Below, one piece after another: positions 1-5,907 of a DNA stretch of 9,702 nt. The notes beneath the pieces are model-generated. The model did not search any database. It was not told the origin of the DNA and was given only the letters and a program-made list of their open reading frames with translations. Position 1 is the stretch's first letter, and every line of letters starts with the position of its first letter. The DNA lies in the NCBI GenBank assembly GCA_003168315.1, contig PMSP01000301.1:1729-11430 (forward strand). Reading direction: 5' to 3'. Source of the DNA: Opitutaceae bacterium. GTDB taxonomy: Bacteria > Verrucomicrobiota > Verrucomicrobiia > Opitutales > Opitutaceae. Made by a program: the position numbers and the translations under genes.

Positions 1-920
<920 letters not shown>

Positions 921-964
921 GCCGTTAACCCAGCACTACGTGTGCCTCCCGGGATGATCTTCTG

Positions 965-981
965 TTACCCCTTACGGGTAA
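965..981. repeat. Perfect inverted repeat upstream of dnaK
   Basis: TTACCC and GGGTAA form 6-base arms around a 5-base spacer, 45 to 61 bases before the dnaK start codon. It could be an operator or a small leader hairpin, depending on where transcription starts, which I cannot place. It does not match the CIRCE consensus (TTAGCACTC-N9-GAGTGCTAA). Short repeats of this size can occur by chance. Confidence 0.35.
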
Positions 982-1032
982 TGTGCTTAAAAAATTACAG
1001 GCCCGGGACAAGCGAGGGAAAATCAAGCCATT

Positions 1033-1060
1033 CTGTCCCACTTTAGGCGCCTTGGGACAG
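1033..1060. repeat. Perfect 8-base inverted repeat; possible terminator of the importer operon or operator
   Basis: CTGTCCCA (1033-1040) and TGGGACAG (1053-1060) are perfect arms around a 12-base spacer that itself contains the palindrome AGGCGCCT (1045-1052). It lies 33 bases past the stop codon of the last permease gene, so it could end that transcript. However, only a weak, delayed T run follows on the minus strand (near 1020-1024), so it would not be a classic intrinsic terminator. It is also 113-140 bases ahead of the dnaK ATG, where an operator is possible. A further GGGACA occurs at 1005-1010, giving three copies of this hexamer (both orientations) in about 55 bases. Confidence 0.4.
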
Positions 1061-1092
1061 GGCGTGGCACAGCCCCGGCCCGGGCCCCTCGC

Positions 1093-2241
1093 CTACCCCT
1101 TCGACCCCGTTGTCGCGATCCCGCGGATGAAGCTCTTCTGCCCGAAGAGGAAGAGGATGATGACAGGCAGGATCGTCACCGCGCTGGCCGCCATCAGGTA
1201 ATGCCACTGGACGCCGCCGTTCTGGGACTCGTAGCTCTGGAGCGCGATCGCGAGCGTGTAGGTGTCCTTTCGCGTCAGGTAGAGGAGGGGCCCGAGGAAA
1301 TCATACCAGGCGAAGATGAAGTGGAAGAGCGCCGCCACCACCAGGACCGGCGTGCTGAGCGGGATGATGATCCGCCAGAAGATGCGCCACTCGCTGCAGC
1401 CGTCGATCCGGGCCGCCTCGCTCAGCTCCTCGGGGATCGTCCGGAAGAACTGGCGCATGAGGAATATGTTGAAGGCGCTCCCGAACCATGTCGGCAGCCA
1501 GAGCGGCAGGAGTGTCCCGATGAGCCCGAAGGCCTTGAAGACGCCGTAGAGCGGGACCATGAGGACCGGGAAGGGCACCATCATGGTGGCGAGTGTGAGG
1601 GCGAAGAACGCGTCGCGGCCCTTCCACCTGAGGCGGGCGAACCCGTAGGCGATGATCGCGTTCGAGATCACGGTTCCGATGACGCCGAGGACGGCGACCG
1701 TCAGGGAATTGGCCAGGAACGTCCAGAACCCCACGCGGTGGCGGTCCGACTCGGCGTCGCCGCCCAGCGCGGCGAGCGCCCTCGGGTAGTTCTCCCAGCG
1801 GAACTTGATATGCGTGTCGATCCGGTCCCGGGGGAGGACGTCCCAGAGCGGCGAGGGGCCCCCTTCGCCCGTGGCGCGGTCGAGGCGCTGCGTCACGTGC
1901 CACGAGCCGGCCGCGACCGGGTGGACGACGACCGCCGAATCCGCGTGCTGCGCGAGCTGCGCCGCCCCCATGAAGCCGAGCTTGCCCGCGTCGTCGCCGG
2001 AAAGGAGGCGGACGACCGCCCCCGCCTGCGTCACCTGGAAGTCGAGCGTCACCTCCATCCTCCGCCCGTCGAGGTCAGCGTAGTGCGCCCTGGGGAGGAA
2101 GGTGATCGGGAGGGAGAGCGTCTGCTCGATCGGCTTCAGCGACGTGCTGAGGAGCCAGACGAACGGGACGGCGAACGCCGCCGAGAACAGCAGGAGGAGC
2201 GCCGTCACGACCGCCCGGGAAAACTGCGTCTTCGGGCGCAT
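1093..2241 (-). CDS. Sugar-type ABC importer permease (MalG type) with a large extra loop
   Basis: This is an inner-membrane subunit that, with the MalF-type partner, forms the channel of a binding-protein-dependent importer. It has 382 residues, against about 270-300 usual for the family. Helix 1 is at about 11-33, followed by the typical TSLKP. Further helices lie at about 172-200, 211-233, 243-265, 293-313 and 346-367. The ATPase-contacting EAA loop is intact (about 271-295, EELSEAARIDG through IIPL). Residues about 52-147, between helix 1 and the FRWENY segment that normally follows it closely, are additional. They alternate hydrophobic and polar residues like beta strands and should face the periplasm. 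The ATG lies one base after the stop of the upstream permease gene, which suggests coupled translation. A GAGGA (2257-2253) 11 bases ahead is the likely ribosome binding site. It is the last gene of the operon. The substrate cannot be read from the sequence. Confidence 0.95.
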   Translation of the reverse strand: MRPKTQFSRAVVTALLLLFSAAFAVPFVWLLSTSLKPIEQTLSLPITFLPRAHYADLDGRRMEVTLDFQVTQAGAVVRLLSGDDAGKLGFMGAAQLAQHADSAVVVHPVAAGSWHVTQRLDRATGEGGPSPLWDVLPRDRIDTHIKFRWENYPRALAALGGDAESDRHRVGFWTFLANSLTVAVLGVIGTVISNAIIAYGFARLRWKGRDAFFALTLATMMVPFPVLMVPLYGVFKAFGLIGTLLPLWLPTWFGSAFNIFLMRQFFRTIPEELSEAARIDGCSEWRIFWRIIIPLSTPVLVVAALFHFIFAWYDFLGPLLYLTRKDTYTLAIALQSYESQNGGVQWHYLMAASAVTILPVIILFLFGQKSFIRGIATTGSKG

Positions 2242-2242
2242 G

Positions 2243-3163
2243 TCAGACGGCGTCCTCGTACTGGCCGCGCGAGAACCGCGCGGCCGCCCATGTCAGCGCC
2301 GCCGTGATCAGGAAGAGGATGTAGGCCATCGCGCTCGCGTAGCCCATCCGCAGGTCCTGGAAGGCCGTCGAGAAGAGGTAGATCGTGTAGAACAGGGTCG
2401 AGCGGGCGGGGTTCCCGTCCGAGGCGTTGCCGTTGCCGTTGGCCCCCTCCGACATGATGTAGGCCTGCGCGAAGAGCTGCATGGCGCTTATGAGCGCCAT
2501 GATGCCGTTGAAGGCCACGACCGGCGCGATCGACGGGAGCGTCACGTGGACGAAGCGCTGCCAAGCGGAGGCGCCGTCGATCTCCGCGGCCTCGTAGAGC
2601 TCCGTCGGCACGTTCTGGAGCCCGGCCAGGTAGATGACGACGGCGTTGCCCGTTCCCCAGAGGCTCATGATGACGAGGGCCGGCTTGGACCATGCCGGGT
2701 CCGCGAGCCATGCCGGACCGTGCAGGCCGAAGGGGGTGAGGAAGAGGTTAAGGAAGCCGTTCATGAGCCCGTACTGGCCGTTGAAGATCCAGAGCCACAG
2801 CATCGAGGAGGCAACGATCGGGACGATGGATGGCATGAAGAAGAGCAGCCGGTAGGCGGACTTGCCCCTCACCTCGCTGTTGAGGAGGACGGCGAGTCCG
2901 AGCGCCACGACTGTGCCGAGGGGAACGGACAGCCCCGCGTAGAAGAGCGTGTTGCGCAGCGATTTCCAGAAAAGGCCGTCCTGCGCCAGCTGCTGGTAGT
3001 TCTCAAGGCCGATCCAGACCGGGGACTTGAGGATCGAGTAGTCGCAGAAGCTGTAGTACAGGGACGCCAGGATCGGGTAGGCCGTGAAGGCGGCCAGGCC
3101 GACGATCCACAGGCTCGTGAAGCCGATGCCGGCCCGGAACTGCTTCTTCTCGTTCCGCGTCAT
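2243..3163 (-). CDS. Sugar-type ABC importer permease (MalF/UgpA type)
   Basis: This is the second inner-membrane permease subunit of the importer, 306 residues, a normal length. Helix 1 (about 13-33, ending TAYPILASLYYSF) is followed by WIGLENYQQL, the usual periplasmic signature of this family. Further helices lie at about 72-95, 104-127, 160-182, 210-236 and 276-296. The EAA loop at about 188-212 (ELYEAAEIDGASAWQRF) is intact and should dock on the ATPase. A Gly/Asn-rich stretch (GANGNGNASDGN, 240-251) lies in a loop before the last helix. The start is ATG at 3163, overlapping the stop of the binding-protein gene as ATGA (3163-3160), with a strong GGGGGAG ribosome binding site (3178-3172) 8 bases upstream. 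The frame stays open far upstream to 4918, but that part is a shadow of the binding-protein gene and beyond. Confidence 0.96.
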   Translation of the reverse strand: MTRNEKKQFRAGIGFTSLWIVGLAAFTAYPILASLYYSFCDYSILKSPVWIGLENYQQLAQDGLFWKSLRNTLFYAGLSVPLGTVVALGLAVLLNSEVRGKSAYRLLFFMPSIVPIVASSMLWLWIFNGQYGLMNGFLNLFLTPFGLHGPAWLADPAWSKPALVIMSLWGTGNAVVIYLAGLQNVPTELYEAAEIDGASAWQRFVHVTLPSIAPVVAFNGIMALISAMQLFAQAYIMSEGANGNGNASDGNPARSTLFYTIYLFSTAFQDLRMGYASAMAYILFLITAALTWAAARFSRGQYEDAV

Positions 3164-4476
3164 GGGGCGGTCTCCCCCAGGGCCGCCCACTGGCCGTGGC
3201 GCTCCAGGCTCTTTCGGTAGCGCGTCCAGCTGGCGTCGAGGCGCGCCTGGGAGTACGCGAGCGCCTCCTCGGGCGTGGCGTCCATCAGCCTCACGCGGTC
3301 GAAGGACGAGATCACCTCGCGGTAGTATTCCTGCCAGATCCCGATCTGCGGGACGCAGGTCGCGTTCGGGCTGGCGGAGAGGAGGCGCATCATCGCGATG
3401 TGGGGATGGGGATTGTGGTTCGTGAAGTACGGGCTCCAGACGCGCAGGGGCGAGTTCTTCAGCTGCAGGAAGTCCATGAGCTCCGCGCCCTGCAACTCCT
3501 CCCGCGATTGGGCGTTCGGGTTGGCGGAATTGAGGTACTTGATGAATTCCCACGCCTCGCTCGCATGCTTCGCGCCTCGCGGGATGGTGAGGACGTCGGC
3601 CTCGGCCATCGCGAAGTCCTTCACGCCGGGCACGTTCTCGGGCCACGGACCAACGCCGTAGTCGAGGCCGGGCTTGTACTGGCGGATGTAGTTGTCGTAC
3701 CAAACGCCCTGGAAGACCATGGCGATCTTGCCCGTGAAGAACGGCGCCGCGGGCGAGGCCCACGGGCCGAACTCCGAGGACAGGGCCTTCACGTTCTCCA
3801 GGCCGTATTCCTTCGTGAACGACTGCATCCACGCGTAGGCGGCGACATTGTGCGGGTCGGTGGCGAAGGTGATCCTGTTGCCCTCGACCAGCCTGCCGCC
3901 GAACCAGTCGCAGAAGATCCACGGCCACCAGCCGGGATCCTGCGGCAGGAAGCCGACCTGGGTGAGGCGCCCCGTCTTCGGGTCGTGCCGGGTGAGGCGT
4001 CGGGCGTAGTCGTTGAACTCCGCCAGAGTCCGCGGGGGCCGGTCCGGGTCGAGTCCGGCCTCCCGGAAGAGCGTCTTGTTCCAGTACAGGGCCTCCACCG
4101 CCGGGGTGCTGATCCCGGCATAGATGTGGCCGCCGTGCGTGCAGATCTTCGCGTAGACCGGATAGTAGCGCGACAGCCACTCCTCGTTCGTCAGGCCCTC
4201 CCTGTGGATGAAGTCGTCCAGGGGCTGCAGGACCTCGGCGTCGGCGAACGTGGCGATGTTCTGCTCGTGGAGGCCCGCGATGTCCGGGGGGTCGCCGCCC
4301 GCCGTCGCCACCAGCGTCTTCCTGTCGGGGACCGACGTGGCGTAGTAGTCGACGATGATCCGGTCCTGGGACCGGTTGAAGGTGTCGATGACGGCCTGAG
4401 CGGCCTGCCCCTCGACCCCGACCCATTTCTCCCAGTAGACGACGTGGACCGGCTCCGCCGCCGCGGCAGGATGCAC
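3160..4476 (-). CDS. Extracellular sugar-binding protein of an ABC importer (SBP family 1)
   Basis: This is the periplasmic solute-binding protein that delivers substrate to the two permeases encoded directly downstream. From GTG at 4476-4474 it has 438 residues. Family features include VHVVYWEKWVGVEG near the N-terminus, GGDPPDIAGLHEQN (about 60-73), LQPLDDFI (83-90), VEALYWNKTLFREAGLDP (about 127-144), an aromatic stretch GWWPWIFCDWFGG (182-194) typical of sugar-binding clefts, and AWEFIKYLN near the C-terminal lobe. The GTG is the first conventional start codon, but it leaves only a signal-peptide remnant (HPAAAAEP). The upstream in-frame codons encode a full signal peptide, so the real start is most likely further upstream, with ATT at 4524 the best candidate (see the separate entry). 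As the first gene it probably defines the operon promoter. The stop overlaps the next gene by 4 bases. The substrate is probably a carbohydrate but is not determined. Confidence 0.94.
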   Translation of the reverse strand: MHPAAAAEPVHVVYWEKWVGVEGQAAQAVIDTFNRSQDRIIVDYYATSVPDRKTLVATAGGDPPDIAGLHEQNIATFADAEVLQPLDDFIHREGLTNEEWLSRYYPVYAKICTHGGHIYAGISTPAVEALYWNKTLFREAGLDPDRPPRTLAEFNDYARRLTRHDPKTGRLTQVGFLPQDPGWWPWIFCDWFGGRLVEGNRITFATDPHNVAAYAWMQSFTKEYGLENVKALSSEFGPWASPAAPFFTGKIAMVFQGVWYDNYIRQYKPGLDYGVGPWPENVPGVKDFAMAEADVLTIPRGAKHASEAWEFIKYLNSANPNAQSREELQGAELMDFLQLKNSPLRVWSPYFTNHNPHPHIAMMRLLSASPNATCVPQIGIWQEYYREVISSFDRVRLMDATPEEALAYSQARLDASWTRYRKSLERHGQWAALGETAP

Positions 4477-4524
4477 CGCAAGGAGCAGCGGGGCGCCGGT
4501 CAGGAGTCTCAGGATCGAGCGAAT
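4477..4524 (-). other. Probable signal-peptide coding extension of the binding-protein gene, with an ATT start
   Basis: Read in frame with the gene at 3160-4476, these 16 codons give (I/M)RSILRLLTGAPLLLA, continuing as VHPAAAA then EPVHVV. This is a textbook Sec signal peptide: basic residues, a hydrophobic core and an A-A-A cleavage site. The frame is open to a TAG at 4599-4597 and contains no ATG, GTG or TTG. The best-placed initiator is ATT at 4524-4522. ATC at 4515, CTG at 4512 and ATA at 4596 are other options. No Shine-Dalgarno sequence is visible ahead of the ATT. A base error turning ATG into ATT is an equally simple explanation. Confidence 0.7.
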
Positions 4525-4548
4525 GGGGAGCGTTCGGGGGTTGGCTGG

Positions 4549-4568
4549 CTTGCCGGAATGCCGGCAAG
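4549..4568. promoter_or_regulatory. Strong 8+4+8 hairpin or operator between divergent genes
   Basis: CTTGCCGGAATGCCGGCAAG has two perfect 8-base GC-rich arms around a 4-base loop. It lies 25-44 bases upstream of the probable ATT start of the binding-protein gene and 86 bases before the LON-domain gene on the other strand. No T run follows on either strand, so it is not an ordinary terminator. It may be an operator controlling the importer operon, or a hairpin in its 5' leader. The rest of this 129-base divergent interval (4525-4653) shows no confident promoter hexamers. Confidence 0.5.
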
Positions 4569-4653
4569 CGGAGAGGCAGGCTGGACTTAGCCTTATCTAG
4601 GAGTTTTTCGACCAGATTCTTGAAATTGCGGCCATTCGGAGCAAGCTGGGTCC

Positions 4654-5337
4654 ATGGAAGTGGAAATCCAAGTGCCGGACGAGGTGCCGGTGATGACGCT
4701 TCCGAACCTGCCGTTTTTCCCGCAGGCCCTCCTGCCCCTCCACATCTTCGAGCCCCGCTACCGCAGGATGCTCCGGGACGTCCTCGCCACCAACAGGTTA
4801 TTCGCGGTGGCCTGCATGAATCTGGGCGCGGAGGAATCCGAGGCGCGCTTCGAGCCGCCGCACCGGGTCGCCTGCATCGGGCTCGTCCGGGCGTGCCAGA
4901 AGAACGAGAACGGGACATCGAACCTGCTGCTTCAGGGCCTCTGCCGCATCGCGATAGAGTCGATCCTCGGCGACGAGCCGTACCGGAGGATCCGGATCCG
5001 GGCGCTCACGAGCGAGCCGGGCGCCCCCCCGGGCGAGAACGCCCGGCTCAGGCTTGAGCTCTCCCGGCTGATCAAGCTGAAGCTCAGGCTCTCGCCGGGG
5101 GGCACTGAGGGCATGACCGACCTCCTGAAGACGGTCGAGGACCCCGAGATCTTCGCGGACATAGCGGCCTTCAACCTCTGCGACGACATCCTGGTGAAGC
5201 AGAGGCTCCTGGAGACCCTTGACGTCAACCGCCGGCTCCTCATGCTCCTGAAGGTGCTGCGCTCGGAAATAGACACGACGATCCTGCACCAGAAGCTTCA
5301 GGGCGGGCTGCCGGACGACAGGATCTCGCTCAACTGA
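4654..5337 (+). CDS. Stand-alone LON substrate-binding-domain protein
   Basis: The 227-residue product consists almost entirely of a LON N-terminal (substrate-binding) domain. The signature LPNLPFFPQALLPLHIFEPRYRRML (residues 16-40) is followed by the beta-rich half with VACIGLVRACQKNENG (about 71-86) and LLLQGLCRIAIESI (about 91-104), then a helical C-terminal half (about 130-215). The AAA+ and serine protease domains of Lon are absent, so it cannot be a protease. Proteins of this type are widespread but poorly characterised; roles in substrate recognition or protein quality control are inferred from Lon only. The ATG at 4654 is preceded by GGAG (4638-4641) 12 bases away. It is transcribed divergently from the importer operon. 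A weak terminator follows before the next gene. Confidence 0.93.
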   Translation: MEVEIQVPDEVPVMTLPNLPFFPQALLPLHIFEPRYRRMLRDVLATNRLFAVACMNLGAEESEARFEPPHRVACIGLVRACQKNENGTSNLLLQGLCRIAIESILGDEPYRRIRIRALTSEPGAPPGENARLRLELSRLIKLKLRLSPGGTEGMTDLLKTVEDPEIFADIAAFNLCDDILVKQRLLETLDVNRRLLMLLKVLRSEIDTTILHQKLQGGLPDDRISLN

Positions 5338-5343
5338 GGATAC

Positions 5344-5367
5344 GCGGGAATCGATTCGCCTTTTTTT
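5344..5367 (+). terminator. Weak intrinsic terminator after the LON-domain gene
   Basis: A short stem (GCGGG with TTCGC, 5344-5348 and 5355-5359, including G-U pairs) around AATCGA is followed almost at once by seven T (5361-5367). Within it GAATCGATTC (5348-5357) is a perfect palindrome. GCGGGA (5344-5349) can instead pair with TCCCGC (5375-5380), so an alternative fold exists. The 104-base interval to the response regulator has no other feature I can support. Confidence 0.5.
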
Positions 5368-5441
5368 AGCAAAATCCCGCCAAACAAGTATCGGAATCCT
5401 CCGTCAATCACTACAGGTCTTATGCGTTCAGATAAAAAGCC

Positions 5442-5840
5442 ATGATCTCCCCTTCTCCCGAGATAACCGCGGCAGCGAACAAGTCGAAGCGGGTCCTCTA
5501 CGTCGACGACATGCGCGAACTGCGCGAGGTGGCGCGCCTGGCGCTTTCCAGGCTCGGGCACAAGGTCGACTGCGCCCCCGACGGGGGCGACGCCCTCCAG
5601 ATGGTCGCCGCCGACCTGCTGGCCTATGACATCGTCATCTCCGACCACCACATGACGGCCATGAACGGCCTTGAGCTCGTCATGAAGCTTCGCGAGATCA
5701 AGTTCCCGGGGAAGATCGCGATCGTCAGCTCCGAGCTGAACGGGGACGTCGCGAAGGAGTATCTGAGCCTCGGCGTCGACAAGATCCTCTACAAGCCGGT
5801 CGAGCTCTCCGAGCTGCGCAACCTGGTCCTCGAGGCCTGA
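5442..5840 (+). CDS. Single-domain response regulator (CheY-like receiver)
   Basis: This is a 132-residue cytoplasmic phosphoreceiver with no output domain. After a short N-terminal tail come the acidic pair D22-D23 (VLYVDDMRELRE), the phosphoacceptor D68 (YDIVISDHHM), the switch Ser96 (IAIVSSE) and K118-P119 (ILYKPVE); all key residues are present. The His-His pair right after the phosphoacceptor is a minor variation. Such proteins act by binding partners in phosphorelays or motility and signalling complexes. No kinase or chemotaxis gene is in view, so the partner is unknown. The ATG at 5442 has no clear Shine-Dalgarno sequence (GATAAAAAGCC precedes it). It is convergent with the TonB receptor gene and ends at a strong shared terminator. 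Confidence 0.95.
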   Translation: MISPSPEITAAANKSKRVLYVDDMRELREVARLALSRLGHKVDCAPDGGDALQMVAADLLAYDIVISDHHMTAMNGLELVMKLREIKFPGKIAIVSSELNGDVAKEYLSLGVDKILYKPVELSELRNLVLEA

Positions 5841-5858
5841 TGCCAAGGGCAACGACGA

Positions 5859-5888
5859 AAAAGCCGGCCCGTTTCGGGGCCGGCTTTT
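5859..5888. terminator. Strong bidirectional intrinsic terminator
   Basis: AAAAGCCGGCCC (5859-5870) pairs perfectly with GGGCCGGCTTTT (5877-5888) around the 6-base loop GTTTCG. The T run on each strand (A run on the other) allows termination in both directions. It lies 18 bases after the response-regulator stop and 19 bases after the TonB receptor stop on the opposite strand, so it should serve both convergent genes. Confidence 0.92.
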
Positions 5889-5907
5889 GCATTCCAGGCT
5901 GGGGCGC

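Noticed and set aside
921..1092. CIRCE operator or sigma-32 promoter for dnaK
   Set aside because: No TTAGCACTC-N9-GAGTGCTAA and no CTTGAA/CCCCAT pair at suitable spacing was found.
1201..2307. Plus-strand open frame of 368 codons opposite the MalG-type permease
   Set aside because: Extremely rich in Arg, Glu and Asp with no domain; it is the complement-strand shadow of a well supported membrane protein.
3196..4590. Plus-strand open frame of 464 codons opposite the binding protein
   Set aside because: Long only because of high GC; no recognisable motif, and the opposite strand carries a clear family 1 binding protein.
3164..4918. Long minus-strand open frame fused upstream of the MalF-type permease, 891 codons in total
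   Set aside because: Its first 585 codons are an Arg/Pro/Gly-rich translation in a different frame of the binding-protein gene and of part of the LON-domain gene's antisense strand. The real permease begins at ATG 3163 with a good ribosome binding site.
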